The notes under the pieces were generated by a model. It did not search any database. It was not told where the DNA came from and saw only the letters and a list, made by a program, of their open reading frames with translations. Below, piece by piece: positions 52,201 through 61,180 of a stretch of DNA of 64,000 nt. The stretch covers positions 69,716 to 133,715 of the forward strand of contig JBGCFI010000001.1 of NCBI GenBank assembly GCA_045106855.1, in the 5' to 3' direction. Source of the DNA: Granulosicoccus sp045106855 (GTDB lineage Bacteria; Pseudomonadota; Gammaproteobacteria; Granulosicoccales; Granulosicoccaceae). Within the stretch, counting starts at the first letter, position 1. Each line of letters opens with the position of its first letter. The translations under genes were made by a program, and so were the position numbers.

Positions 52201-54026
52201 GTTTGTTTGACTGTGAATTCGTGCATCCACACAGGCGATGCATCATGGCGTTTGATTTCAAAAGGGCGCTCTGATTCGACACGCATGCCCATGTTTTCGA
52301 TCACGGGAATGACATCAGATAACGAGACTTGTCTGTGTTGCGCAAACAATTTGAAGTTGACGGTTCCATTGTCCGACATGGTGTGTCGGTAGAAGCTCAT
52401 CACCGGTGCTTCTTCAGGTAAATGCGCCTCAATGAAATCAATCTCAGCTGCTGCCACTCTGGCGGTATACTCCTCTCGATAAGCTGATGAAAAAGCGTTG
52501 CAGTAACATCGATGCAGTCGCATGGCCGCGATTTCATCGTGTCGCTCGCGCAGTGTGATCTCGAGGCGGTCTGTCCAGGTAACGGCCGCTGTGCGGATAC
52601 GTTGTTCAATGGCCGGCCAATCGATACGGCGATCGTATGGCGGACGCTTCTGGATGACAAAGTGTAATCTGGCCAAGGTGGATTCAGACGAAAAACGGGT
52701 ATCAAAGCCGGCACTGGTTCCATCTGAATGAGTCACCAGGATTTTTTCTATTTGCAGCCGCAAGTCCCGGCTGTAGGCCTCGCGCGGAATGTAGACAAGA
52801 CAGTTGCTGAACCGGCCAACAGAATCTATAGAGCTAAACAAGCGGACCTGAGCACGCTCCTGTAAAGCCACAATGCCGGTAGCCATCGACAACAGATCCG
52901 CGCTGTGTGTTTGCATCAGCATGTCGCGCGGTAGTCCTCGTAAAGTGGCCGCAATGGCTTTGCCATCGTGCGAGTCTGCATGGGTTCCTGAGGCGGTGAT
53001 TACCCGGTCTATGCGTTCGCGCATCCAGGGAATGTTACTGACAGCCTCATTTTGCAGTCCCGCAACGAAAATCCCGAGAAGGCAGTTGAGCTGCACGAGT
53101 TCGCCTGTAGCATTGCGTTTGGCTTGCATGACCAGGTCGGCTGGCTCATTACGGATAACTGGTGATGCTTTGCCTGCTTTGCACACTACGAGAGGTTCCA
53201 GCGACAGTCGTTTGTCCATCTGAACGATGTTCAGCCCCTCTGGAAGCAGGCAAGCTACATCCCATGGCTCCTGTCCCGATGTGTTGGCCAGAATTCCTGC
53301 CGCCTCATGCAACTGTGAAAAGTTGTCCTCGACTTGCAACGTGGCAGCTCCCAGGCAGGCGAACTGGTCCTGATCGAGCCAATTGATAAATTCTGAAAGC
53401 TCCGGGTTGTCAATCGTGCTCGCCATGTCATGCAATCTTGCGCTTAACGCGGGAGATTCCTGTCTTATCAGGTGCAGAGTACTGAACATCTCATCCAGAC
53501 ATCGCCCCAGTTGCGCATGGCTTTCCTCGGCTAGAGCATCTATCTCGATGTGTATCAATGATTCTTTCTGGCCATCGTCGTCTAGGGTCTGCCATTGACC
53601 TTGCTCATCTCGTTTTACAGGCATGATGGGGTGTACAAGCAAATGTATAACGTGCCCTTCGCGTGCCAGGGCAGCTTGTAAAGAGCTGACCAGCCAGGGC
53701 TGATCGCTGGCAACGATTTGGATAACGGTGTGGAGTGAATGCCAACCCTGAGAATCAAAACTGGGATTGATCACTCGATGGACCGGCTGGTTATCACTAC
53801 GGATTCTGGCAAGCTGCCAATGCGATAAAGCCATGCCTGCCAGGTCTTCCGTGGACAGGGCTGCAAGTTCGCTCGTTGCTAGTGCAGAAAAATAGGCAGG
53901 CACGAAAGCACTGAGTTGTTCGCGGTGAGCATCGCTCAGTGATCGAGGCAATGCCTCTATGATAGCTTGTAGAATCTCATTGACATCAGAATCAGATGCT
54001 GATTCTGCCTGGATCTGATTTGCCAT
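49218..54026 (-). CDS. NAD-specific glutamate dehydrogenase, large type
   Basis: Deaminates glutamate to 2-oxoglutarate with NAD, mainly for amino-acid catabolism. It has 1602 residues from the chosen start, close to the 1,600-residue GDH family of pseudomonads. The N-terminal regulatory segments are followed by the catalytic core with GGLRWSDRREDYRTEVLGL, KNAVIVPVGSKGGF and the NAD-binding TVVGIGDMAGDVFGNGML. An ATG at 54146 is open, but ATG 54026 is preferred because AGGAC precedes it and the family N-terminus starts here. It completes a nitrogen-salvage theme with the polyamine and methylamine genes. Confidence 0.93.
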   Translation of the reverse strand: MANQIQAESASDSDVNEILQAIIEALPRSLSDAHREQLSAFVPAYFSALATSELAALSTEDLAGMALSHWQLARIRSDNQPVHRVINPSFDSQGWHSLHTVIQIVASDQPWLVSSLQAALAREGHVIHLLVHPIMPVKRDEQGQWQTLDDDGQKESLIHIEIDALAEESHAQLGRCLDEMFSTLHLIRQESPALSARLHDMASTIDNPELSEFINWLDQDQFACLGAATLQVEDNFSQLHEAAGILANTSGQEPWDVACLLPEGLNIVQMDKRLSLEPLVVCKAGKASPVIRNEPADLVMQAKRNATGELVQLNCLLGIFVAGLQNEAVSNIPWMRERIDRVITASGTHADSHDGKAIAATLRGLPRDMLMQTHSADLLSMATGIVALQERAQVRLFSSIDSVGRFSNCLVYIPREAYSRDLRLQIEKILVTHSDGTSAGFDTRFSSESTLARLHFVIQKRPPYDRRIDWPAIEQRIRTAAVTWTDRLEITLRERHDEIAAMRLHRCYCNAFSSAYREEYTARVAAAEIDFIEAHLPEEAPVMSFYRHTMSDNGTVNFKLFAQHRQVSLSDVIPVIENMGMRVESERPFEIKRHDASPVWMHEFTVKQTGSVNTDKNDDTAQRVQAAFDHIWHGDVENDGFNRLMLEASLGWRQVVILRALCKYLLQIDVPFSQTYMIDSLVANASIARLLIELFEQRFKPGSAPELSHTMTALLDRIDEALDKVVSLDEDRILRAYRNLILATVRTNAYRTNEAGELRDFLSFKFDCAAVPDLPLPRPKFEIFVYSSKVEGIHLRGGSVARGGLRWSDRREDYRTEVLGLMKAQMVKNAVIVPVGSKGGFYVKAALPAEREPMMEIVVDCYRTFLSGLLDVTDNLDGNDVIPPPDVVRYDDDDPYLVVAADKGTATFSDYANEVAINYGFWLGDAFASGGSVGYDHKKMGITARGAWESVKRHFRNLGINTQADEFTVVGIGDMAGDVFGNGMLLSEKIQLVAAFNHMHIFIDPSPDSAATFAERQRLFNLPRSSWADYDEKLISNGGGIFSRQAKQIELSPEARAVLGTDQEKLTPTALISVILKAPVDLLWNGGIGTYVKARSETNADAADRANDNLRINGDELRCKVVGEGGNLGFSQRGRIDFARKGNQNKGGLVYTDAIDNSAGVDCSDHEVNIKILVNAVVAAQDMTVKQRDHLLESMTEDVGLHVLNDNYLQTQCIDLCAVDGAAALNEQSRFMQYLESIDRLDRDIEFLPDADEIADRLVNEKPLTRPEIAVLVSYSKMVMFDALMDSDFTDDPALESILCTYFPEALQKAHTAQIKEHRLRREIIATIVTNDVVNRLGPAFAFRMQQELNASPSEVASAFVVVKEAFRLPQIWHAIESLDNQIDAAEQYRMQILVRGLVERSTHWLIRNRKSGNDINMLVSHFRPSLDELIAAMPDCLADAEQVTLEQRIQHFVKAGAPEPTATVVARVVPLSSSLDIVEVATSLKQPVAGVAALYFALGHHLELSWLRERVGLLVSNSHWHKLATSELRSNLHDQQRHLCAEIASLTDLDQSAEQRVLDWSNRNSQATSTYRALMAEMKASSSIDFAMLSLAINEVHKLLR

Positions 54027-54407
54027 GGCTTTTTGTCCTGTTTGTATCTGCGCAGCGTAACATCTTGCAACACTTAAGCCCGTCAACGCTGTTACCTGTT
54101 GGCGTATTGCATGTGTGTCGTTATCCTGACGCTGGGGTGGAGACAACGTTCATAAAATTGCGTTCTGCTTGTTTGGCAGCGCAAAAAGAATTCGCTGGTT
54201 TCGTAAGCGGTAACCCGATAAAGACCAAAGCATTCTGTTGCTTGCATGTATCTAAACTCCAGCACGTAATGCAAGGCCGGAGGGTAGGCCACACATTGCA
54301 AGATCGCTCTGGACTCAATGGAATGGCTTTACGGTTTTTGTTCGAGACATGTATACAGTGAGCGGAGCTGGCTGTATTGTTACGAAGCCTGAAAAAATAG
54401 AAAACAA
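54027..54407. other. Gene-free stretch upstream of GDH
   Basis: No convincing gene. It should hold the minus-strand GDH promoter. The only frames here are short and without family features. It also marks the change from balanced base use to the A+T-rich accessory tract that follows. Confidence 0.5.
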
Positions 54408-54758
54408 TCATTGATTAACATGAAACCAGAAATGTTCGTCGCCCGGGTAGCCGTGCAGTCTGGCAAGTTCCTTATTGTTGTGTACCAGTACGAACGTGGG
54501 TGTAAAACGCTCCTTGCTGATGTTGGATAGATCTTTTGGCCATGGCTCGTGCAAGTCAACCCGCTTGAGGGGGGGGGCACGTTTTCCCTCCTCGGTCTTG
54601 GGATAAGCCGGCGCAATTTCCGTGTTAAACCGTTCGCAGTAAACACAGCCAGCTTGTTCGATCATGACAAGTTCCAGAGCGCTGGAGGGGGTGCTGATGA
54701 GTAACGCGAGGTCCAGCAAAATCCGACTGTATATATTGGAATATTCATATATTAGCAT
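54408..54758 (-). CDS. SoxS-like thioredoxin-fold protein
   Basis: A 116-residue exported thiol protein. An N-terminal hydrophobic segment (ILLDLALLISTPSSALELV) looks like a signal sequence or anchor. QAGCVYCERF holds the CxxC active site (C38, C41). The short thioredoxin fold ends with TPTFVLVHNNKELARLHGY. This matches SoxS, the reductant of sulfur-oxidising SoxY in some bacteria, but no sox genes are present here. A longer frame exists; AGGA lies upstream of ATG 54758. Divergent from the SoxW-like gene. Confidence 0.7.
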   Translation of the reverse strand: MLIYEYSNIYSRILLDLALLISTPSSALELVMIEQAGCVYCERFNTEIAPAYPKTEEGKRAPPLKRVDLHEPWPKDLSNISKERFTPTFVLVHNNKELARLHGYPGDEHFWFHVNQ

Positions 54759-55054
54759 GTATATTATCCTGAACCGGTCTTCATCTGAGGCGATTTCTAT
54801 ACGGTATGCACGGAGCCACAATGATGAACAATCTGTGGGCATGGTCTTGTCGCGGATTTTTCGCGTTTTTTAACGTTCCGTCCAACAATCGTGTGTAACA
54901 CCTTCCGGTACGGATGGGCAATGGTTCATAGCTGAATGTTAATGCCCCTGGATGTTGTAGATCGCGCTATTCACAATTTGGGTGAACCACACGAAGCAGT
55001 AAACAGTTATTTTTTCTGGCAAATTTCCTGAATCCACGTTCAAGGAGTCACAAA
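54759..55054. promoter_or_regulatory. Divergent promoter region of the two thioredoxin genes
   Basis: A+T-rich 296-base intergenic. The CGCG-7-CGCG hairpin followed by TTTTTT near 54851-54874 is a weak intrinsic terminator-like structure on the plus strand with no gene feeding it. AAGGAG lies nine bases before the plus-strand ATG. No gene seen. Confidence 0.4.
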
Positions 55055-55675
55055 ATGTCTTTTCTAAAAATGTATTGTCTACGGGTAAATCGTTTTATTC
55101 GCGGCACTTTGGCAGTTGTGATGGTTTTAACAGGCTCGCTAGCGATGGCTTCAACCATCGGAGAAGATGGGTTGCATAAGCAAGACTGGTTTTCCCTGAC
55201 ATTCAAGGACGTATCGGAAGATATCAGTGATGCAACGATCGCCGGTAAGCGGTTAGTGTATGTGTTTGAGCAGCGAGGTTGCATCTACTGTGCAAAGCTG
55301 CACGAGTCTATACTCAGTGATCCGGAAGTGGCGGCTTACCTTCAGGAGAACTATCACGTTGTTCAGTTTAATCTTTTCGGTGATGAAGAGGTCACTGATT
55401 TGGATGGAGAGGTTCTTAGTGAAAAAACTGCAGCTAACAAGTGGGGCGTTATGTTTACGCCTACTATGTTTTTTATGCCAGAAGAGCCGGTAGAGGGCGT
55501 CAGCGCCTCTGAAGCCGCGGTAGGTAAGATGCCAGGGGCATTTGGTAAACTGACGTTCCTGCACCTCTTTCAATGGGTTAAGGAGAAAGGCTATGAGGGC
55601 GAAGAACATTTTCAGAAATACCATGCTCGCAAAATCGAAGAACGTCGGCAAACTGGTAAGACCGTAGAGGAATAG
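55055..55675 (+). CDS. SoxW-like thioredoxin
   Basis: A 206-residue periplasmic thiol-disulfide protein. A signal peptide (RFIRGTLAVVMVLTGSLAMAS) ends near residue 32. The active site is RGCIYCAKLH (C76, C79), and the fold closes with the cis-Pro segment FTPTMFFMP. SoxW proteins help keep Sox or heme/thiol proteins reduced. A strong ribosome-binding site AAGGAG precedes the ATG. It is divergent from a SoxS-like gene; the two may work as a pair. Confidence 0.8.
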   Translation: MSFLKMYCLRVNRFIRGTLAVVMVLTGSLAMASTIGEDGLHKQDWFSLTFKDVSEDISDATIAGKRLVYVFEQRGCIYCAKLHESILSDPEVAAYLQENYHVVQFNLFGDEEVTDLDGEVLSEKTAANKWGVMFTPTMFFMPEEPVEGVSASEAAVGKMPGAFGKLTFLHLFQWVKEKGYEGEEHFQKYHARKIEERRQTGKTVEE

Positions 55676-55916
55676 TCTCGCTGGTTCTGAACTATTGTAG
55701 TAATTGTTCTCTGAGGATCAGCTGTGAATTATTCAACGCAGCGTACTGCGAAAGCATGGTGGTTTTTCCATCGCATATATTGCTTGGCTAAGGTCATGGC
55801 AGAATCACCGGTTCGCCTGCCACAACACGGACCAATGACACTCAGAGACGTATTCCTTGTTAGCATGAGCTGGTGCAATAGTTATCTTCTGCAGAAAACC
55901 GTGAAAAATTCGCCGT

Positions 55917-56318
55917 ATGGTGACAGGGTTTAATCATTTAACGCTAACTGTAAGCGAGCTTGACCGCTCGTTTGATTTCTATGTGCGGCTGCTCGATTTC
56001 AAACCTGAGGGGCGATGGCATCGTGGAGCGTATTTAAGCTCCGGTGACCTATGGCTATGTCTGTCGCTTGGGCTGGCTTCACCTGCAAATGACTATACGC
56101 ATTATGCATTTAGCGTGGAACAGGGGAAATTTAATGATGCCGTCTCAAGGTTGGTTGATGCTGGCGTTATTACGTGGAAAAAAAATACCAGCCAGGGATT
56201 GTCATATTATTTCCTGGATCCTGACGGGCATAAGCTGGAGCTGCACTGTGGCGGTCTGAGCGATCGTTTGAAATCGATACAAAGCAATCCGTATTCAGGA
56301 TGGGAAAACCTGAGCTAG
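55917..56318 (+). CDS. fosA: Fosfomycin glutathione transferase
   Basis: Opens the fosfomycin epoxide with glutathione. The 133-residue VOC protein follows FosA of Pseudomonas closely along its length, with HLTLTV at the start, SLWLCLS-like (GDLWLCLSLG), DYTHYAF, and YFLDPDGHKLELH. The metal ligands expected for FosA are all present at H7, H62 and E108, and T9 is also kept. It has no visible ribosome-binding site and lies in an A+T-rich accessory tract, so recent acquisition is likely. Confidence 0.9.
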   Translation: MVTGFNHLTLTVSELDRSFDFYVRLLDFKPEGRWHRGAYLSSGDLWLCLSLGLASPANDYTHYAFSVEQGKFNDAVSRLVDAGVITWKKNTSQGLSYYFLDPDGHKLELHCGGLSDRLKSIQSNPYSGWENLS

Positions 56319-56432
56319 CCTAAAGTATTCGTACGAAATTCAGTGCCGCTTATATTCAAACCTAAATCCATCATTGCGCGTGTACACTGTATTCGGCTTT
56401 TTTGGCAGGATTTTTTGTTAGATTAATATCGG

Positions 56433-57071
56433 ATGACAATGGTTATGAAGGAAAAACCAACGACAAGCGAAATAGCAGAAAATTCAGTCCAGATAACACT
56501 GTCAGTTGGTATTTCGCAAGAGTATCGACAGCGAGCGGCACACCTGTATGACATGGCATTCGGTGAAAAGTTAGCACTGGCAATACCCAATCCCGATGAG
56601 CGGTTGAAGCTTCTGTCCAAAGCTATGCAACTTGACTATGCAGTGGGTGCGTTTGATAGCACTAAATTGATTGGAATCGCCGGCTTCTCTACGGCTCGGG
56701 GGTCTTTGACGGGTGGAATAGATTATCGTGGTTTGTTATCTGAGCTAGGGTGGATGAAAGGAAATCGAGCCGCCGTGGTTCTAAGTCTTTATGAACGCAA
56801 AGCCAGGTATGAAGAATTGTTAATGGATGGAATTGTCGTTGATCCGGAATATCGTGGGCGGGGAGTGGGTGGTCAATTGTTTTCAAAATTAGTGACTTAT
56901 GCTGAGTCAGAAAATTATTTGACCATCAGGCTAGATGTAATCGACACAAATTCCGGAGCTCGAAGGCTGTACGAACGTCTGGGTTTTTGTGAAGAAAAAA
57001 CAGAAACATTCGAATTCTTGCGTAGCATACTTGGCTTTGGTGCATCCACTACCATGATACTTACGTTGTAA
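56433..57071 (+). CDS. GNAT-family acetyltransferase
   Basis: A 212-residue GNAT. The acetyl-CoA loop is VDPEYRGRGVGGQLF near residues 137-151, followed by LDVIDTNSGARRLYERLGF, the typical C-terminal half. The first 100 residues are longer than the minimal fold. Substrate unknown. First of four GNAT genes within 6 kb. Confidence 0.85.
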   Translation: MTMVMKEKPTTSEIAENSVQITLSVGISQEYRQRAAHLYDMAFGEKLALAIPNPDERLKLLSKAMQLDYAVGAFDSTKLIGIAGFSTARGSLTGGIDYRGLLSELGWMKGNRAAVVLSLYERKARYEELLMDGIVVDPEYRGRGVGGQLFSKLVTYAESENYLTIRLDVIDTNSGARRLYERLGFCEEKTETFEFLRSILGFGASTTMILTL

Positions 57072-57245
57072 TTGCTGGGCGAAGTAACAACGAAGTAGAT
57101 TCGTAGTATCCAGTTGTGCAATTTTGATAGCGGCACTAGTCATAAGAGAACCAGCCTGGATATCCGACATAACAGTGGGGAAGGAAAGCACAGGCCTAAG
57201 CGATATAATGATGACACATTACTGTTGCAAACAGGGTGGCAAACA

Positions 57246-57782
57246 ATGAACGAATGTACAACGCTTCCTCGAATTTGCGGGAGAACAATACTTCGTCGAC
57301 TCACCGACACAGATCTAATGCGATTTCAAGCGTATCGTCAAGATCCAGAGGTTGCTCGTTTTCAGGGTTGGGATCAGATGACAGATCAAGAAGCTTTGTC
57401 TTTTATACAGGGTGCGAGATATTCGAAACTCATGACCCCAGGGAGCTGGTCTCAGATCGGCATAGCCGAACGTTCTAGCGGTAAACTTATTGGGGATGTA
57501 GGAATTTTTATAAATTCCGGGGAAGATGAAGCTGAAATAGGATTTTCGTTGCATCGGCATTACCAGAGACAAGGTCTTGCCAGGGAGGCAGTACGTGAGG
57601 CTATAAATCTGATCTTCGAAAGAACAACCGTTGATAGAATAATTGGAATTACAGACGACCGAAATCTCGCTTCAATCAAATTGCTGAAAGCGATGGGTAT
57701 GAAAAAAATGACTTCACTGGACACTATTTTTCGCGGTGAAGCGTGTACCGAGCTTACGTTTTCCGTTCTGCGAAATAGCTGA
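57246..57782 (+). CDS. GNAT-family acetyltransferase, RimJ/RimL type
   Basis: A 178-residue GNAT of the RimL-like group: ILRRLTDTDLMRFQAYRQDP, then LIGDVGIFI, EIGFSLHRHYQRQGLAREAV and NLASIKLLKAMGM. Such proteins acetylate ribosomal proteins or small molecules such as antibiotics. The frame is open 44 codons upstream, but only the ATG at 57246 begins the conserved fold. Confidence 0.85.
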   Translation: MNECTTLPRICGRTILRRLTDTDLMRFQAYRQDPEVARFQGWDQMTDQEALSFIQGARYSKLMTPGSWSQIGIAERSSGKLIGDVGIFINSGEDEAEIGFSLHRHYQRQGLAREAVREAINLIFERTTVDRIIGITDDRNLASIKLLKAMGMKKMTSLDTIFRGEACTELTFSVLRNS

Positions 57783-57889
57783 GAGGTGACCATGAGAAAC
57801 GGAACAGCGGGATTGTTTTTTAAGCTATAAATAGAACGTGCAAATTACGAACATATGGTTTCACAGGTAAATAAGAGGATTGTGAAAAT

Positions 57890-58270
57890 ATGACTATGGT
57901 TCAAATTACCCCATTCGTTCCATGCACACGAATAGAACAGCAAATCGAGTTTTATAGCAAGGTGCTTGGTTTCTCGGTAGGTTTCAAGGCAGATAATTAC
58001 GCCTTTCTCCGCTGTGACAAGGTCGCTATCAGGCTCGTTCAGGTAGATAATGATGTTGATTTGCATAGGTCTGATCGACAACAGAGTATTTATATAGACG
58101 TGGACGATGTCGATGCTCTTTATATGTCAATCGCAAATCAGCTAAAAAATATTCACAAGGAGCGTGTCAAGCCTCCGTTTAATCAAGACTATGGGCAACG
58201 CGAATTTCATATCATTGATGAAGATTGCACGTTGATATATTTTGGGCAGTCTATTAAGTCCGGATCTTGA
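57890..58270 (+). CDS. VOC-family protein, glyoxalase/bleomycin-resistance type
   Basis: A 126-residue single-chain VOC protein. PFVPCTRIEQQIEFYSKVLGF is the usual first beta-alpha-beta, and PPFNQDYGQREFHIIDEDC the last motif, with a His and a Glu where VOC metal ligands lie. Members bind or modify small molecules, some giving drug resistance. Substrate unknown. Confidence 0.8.
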   Translation: MTMVQITPFVPCTRIEQQIEFYSKVLGFSVGFKADNYAFLRCDKVAIRLVQVDNDVDLHRSDRQQSIYIDVDDVDALYMSIANQLKNIHKERVKPPFNQDYGQREFHIIDEDCTLIYFGQSIKSGS

Positions 58271-58483
58271 GTCTTTTTATGCGTGTTGTCGGATCTATAC
58301 CGGAATAGTACGCTGGTAGGAATCTTACTTTGGAAGGCAGGTTGTGAGTCCATAGTCATTCGGTTTTTTACTGAGTAACCAGATGTAGGAAAATCACAGT
58401 CTCCCTGCTTGGGTAGAAGGGGGTATAATAGAATCTGTTTTTGCGCGATAGTCGCTATCATATTAGTGGGTTTAGGGAAAACC

Positions 58484-59161
58484 ATGTTTCCTCCAGGTCA
58501 GAAGCCAAGAGCAGATTTCCCCCGGTTTGGATTAACTCCATATGCCAATAGATTTCCTTCTCGGCTGAGTAATCAGATTATTGATGTCATCGTCGACGGA
58601 CAAGAGAAGTTCGAGGTTGACGTTGCATCAAAGAACCTGGAAAGAACCAGCAAACAGGCAGACTTTCATTGCGTAACGACGTGGACCTATGCAGATGCAC
58701 GCTGGAGTGGAGTAAGATTTAGCGAATTTTTCGATAAATATATAAAAAATCTGGAAAACCCGAAGAAACCCATTGTAGGAGTGGTTGTGTATGCGCAGGA
58801 TGGGTATAAGACAAGTTTGCTACTGGAGGATCTTCTCAATAGTAGTGCCATGTTGGCAGACAAGCTTAACGATACGCCATTGTCTATAGAGCATGGTGCA
58901 CCACTAAGGCTAGTGGTGCCTGAGCATTATGGGTATAAAAATCTAAAGCATCTGGAAACAATTGAATTTCACACAGAAATGCCAGTCATTAAGAGAGGGT
59001 TAAACGCTTTTTTGGATCATCCGCGTGCACGCGTAAGACTGGAGGAGCGTGGAAGGTGGATTCCAGGGTGGATTCTTCGCTATGTCTATAGGCCTTTTAT
59101 TCCGAGCACTATTAAGGAATTCAGTGATGCAATGCGAAATTATATTGATGTCAGGCGTTAA
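58484..59161 (+). CDS. Molybdopterin-binding (sulfite oxidase-like) domain protein
   Basis: A 225-residue protein. MFPPGQKPRADFPRFG opens it; FHCVTTWTYADARWSGVRF holds the Cys that would bind molybdenum, as in sulfite oxidase and YedY. LRLVVPEHYGYKNLKHLETI is the usual late motif. A TTG at 58409 would add a hydrophobic N-terminus (CFCAIVAIILVGLG), possibly a membrane anchor. I chose ATG 58484 since TTTAGGG lies upstream, but the anchored form is possible. No partner subunit is nearby. Confidence 0.75.
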   Translation: MFPPGQKPRADFPRFGLTPYANRFPSRLSNQIIDVIVDGQEKFEVDVASKNLERTSKQADFHCVTTWTYADARWSGVRFSEFFDKYIKNLENPKKPIVGVVVYAQDGYKTSLLLEDLLNSSAMLADKLNDTPLSIEHGAPLRLVVPEHYGYKNLKHLETIEFHTEMPVIKRGLNAFLDHPRARVRLEERGRWIPGWILRYVYRPFIPSTIKEFSDAMRNYIDVRR

Positions 59162-59420
59162 GGCAACTTCAGTTGCAATTAACTACATAGAAATTTTCGA
59201 AAATAAATTGGTTTTTAGTTTCGCTTCGACTTTAATGTACTTGAAAGTACGCTCCTGTGGTGTTTCCGATTCATGAGAAAATCATAAGCGGAGAACTATT
59301 CACAGGCAGATAGATCGAAATTCGAAGTAAGGGTGAGGCACTGTTTACCCGGCGGTAGGAATATGTAGGCTAACTGGATACTCTGAGTGAACTTGTTCAT
59401 AACTGATACGCGAACAGTGA

Positions 59421-59927
59421 GTGATGATGATTACCGTTGATGGTCTTTCAGATGAAGCAGTAATTCGACGTGCTTTAGCGTCGGAAAGTAAGTGTCTGAG
59501 CGAAATTGCCTTTCTCTCGAAAGCACACTGGGGTTACACAACAGAATTTATGGAATGTTGTAGAGACGAACTAACAGTATCCGAGCAGGATATTGTAAAT
59601 CAAAGAAATCATCATTTTGTTCTGTTGTTAAACACTCAGGTGATCGGATTTTATGTTGTGGAGCGAAAGTCCATAGATGAATATGAATTGGAAGCCATGT
59701 TCATCGAGCCGAACAGTATTGGGTGTGGGTTTGGTAAAATACTCATAGAGCACGCAAAAGAGTTTGTCGAAGAAAACGGCGCAATATCCCTTCTCATTCA
59801 AAGTGACCCAAATGCTGCTGAATTTTATCTTGCTGCAGGGGGTGAACATGTTGGTAAGCGTGAATCGGAAAGCATACCAGGCCGTTTTTTGCCTGAAATA
59901 CGTATCATGTTGATTACCGACCGTTGA
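59421..59927 (+). CDS. GNAT-family acetyltransferase
   Basis: A 168-residue GNAT. The acetyl-CoA loop MFIEPNSIGCGFGKILIEHA fits the family, followed by SDPNAAEFYLAAGGEHVG. Starts at 59421 (GTG), 59424 or 59427 (ATG) are possible. Substrate unknown. Confidence 0.82.
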   Translation: MMMITVDGLSDEAVIRRALASESKCLSEIAFLSKAHWGYTTEFMECCRDELTVSEQDIVNQRNHHFVLLLNTQVIGFYVVERKSIDEYELEAMFIEPNSIGCGFGKILIEHAKEFVEENGAISLLIQSDPNAAEFYLAAGGEHVGKRESESIPGRFLPEIRIMLITDR

Positions 59928-59980
59928 TGTCTGATTTCAGGCTATCTTAAGTAATTTCACATCAATGCAGAGAATTTCTA

Positions 59981-60579
59981 TTGAAGATACTATTAATTGG
60001 CTCATCTGGAGATATTGGCAAAGCAGCTTTTGCTGAGCTCTCACCAAGACATGAAGTTATTCAAGTGGGGCGAAATAGCGGTGATATCCGAGCAGACATA
60101 TCTGATCGACAGTCGCTGGTGAGCATGTACAAAGAGGCAGGAAAAATCGACGCTGTGGTTTGTACTGCCGGCAACGTGCACTTTGGTCCGCTCATTAATT
60201 TTTACAAGAGCAATTTATGGTGGGCCTTTTAGACAAGGTAATGGGGCAGGTCAATGTCGCGCTACTAGGCTTGAAATATCTGAGCGATAATGGCTCTGTC
60301 ACGCTCACCAGTGGTGTATTAGACCGTGATCCTATTCGAATGGGAGCTGGCGCGGCAACTGCAAATGGCGCTATTGGGGGTTTTGTTGTAGGCGCAGCCA
60401 TAGAGATGCCTCGAGGAATCAGACTCAATGTTGTGAGTCCGGGATTATTGGATGTCTCTGAAGAAAGGTATGGTGAGTACTTTCCGGGTCATGAAAGAGT
60501 GCCTGCAAAGCGAGTGGGGCTCGCCTATGCTAAAAGTATTGAAGGCCCATCCACGGGTAAGGTAATTATTGTTCAGTAG
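59981..60579 (+). pseudogene. Short-chain dehydrogenase with a frameshift
   Basis: The first part (59981-60232, TTG start) reads MKILLIGSSGDIGKAAFAEL and CTAGNVHFGPL, an SDR N-terminus. The second part (60217-60579, another frame) continues with MVGLLDKVMGQVNVALLGLKYL and GIRLNVVSPGLLDVS. Adding one base in AATTTATGG near 60213-60220 rejoins them into a full SDR of about 200 residues. It is therefore a one-base deletion or sequencing error. The YxxxK catalytic site is not obvious. Confidence 0.8.
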
Positions 60580-60814
60580 TGATTGATTGCTGGCGATGCA
60601 ATAACGAGCTTTGCAAAGCACTCAGTTCGTATCGCTCCTTGTACTAAAAAAGTAACTCAACGAAATGATCATAGCTGTAGCTGCGTAATGTAGTTGCCTC
60701 AGAATGATCGCGTAGTGATGTTTTTTGCAAGAAATAACTTATCCGCTATGACAGATGCAGCACTGAATAGATGCAGCTGCACTCGGAAAAGAGCGAGTTG
60801 CACACTGGAGATAG

Positions 60815-61180
60815 TTACTCTTGCGCGCCAGTTCCCACAAAGCCAACCATACGAGAGATGAGGTTGCCATCTGTTTCGACAAAATACTGACCGAGCTGAA
60901 CCATCTCTTTGCCGTCTGGACCCATGCCGCTGAAAGACACGGTAGCGCGAGATATTCCCGCAGTGGTATCGGTCTTTACAGCTTTTGCTGTCCATCCGGG
61001 AGCGTTTGCGCTGAACATGCCCACATATTCGCTCAGAGCGTCAACCCCATTGACGGTTTTCGGCGTACGTGGGTCATCGTATTGGACATTCGAAGTGACA
61101 ACGCTAGAAATAGTTTTATGCCGCTCGTCAGCAGAATCGATTTGCCACGCGTCGAAAAAAGAGGAAATCGGGTCTGGCAT
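60815..61180 (-). CDS. NTF2-like (SnoaL-type) protein
   Basis: A 121-residue cone-fold protein. ISSFFDAWQIDSADERH and VQYDDPRTPKTVNGVDALSEYV match the SnoaL-like pattern. The function ranges over isomerases, cyclases and non-enzymatic binders, so none is assigned. TTGGAG lies upstream of ATG 61180. It is the only minus-strand gene in this stretch. Confidence 0.75.
   Translation of the reverse strand: MPDPISSFFDAWQIDSADERHKTISSVVTSNVQYDDPRTPKTVNGVDALSEYVGMFSANAPGWTAKAVKTDTTAGISRATVSFSGMGPDGKEMVQLGQYFVETDGNLISRMVGFVGTGAQE

Noticed and set aside
55724..55933. 69-codon ORF before fosA
   Set aside because: GTG start with AGGA upstream, but no recognisable family, and it overlaps the fosA start. 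Too weak to call.
60213..60220. Programmed frameshift in the SDR gene
   Set aside because: No slippery heptamer or downstream structure was seen; a simple deletion explains it.
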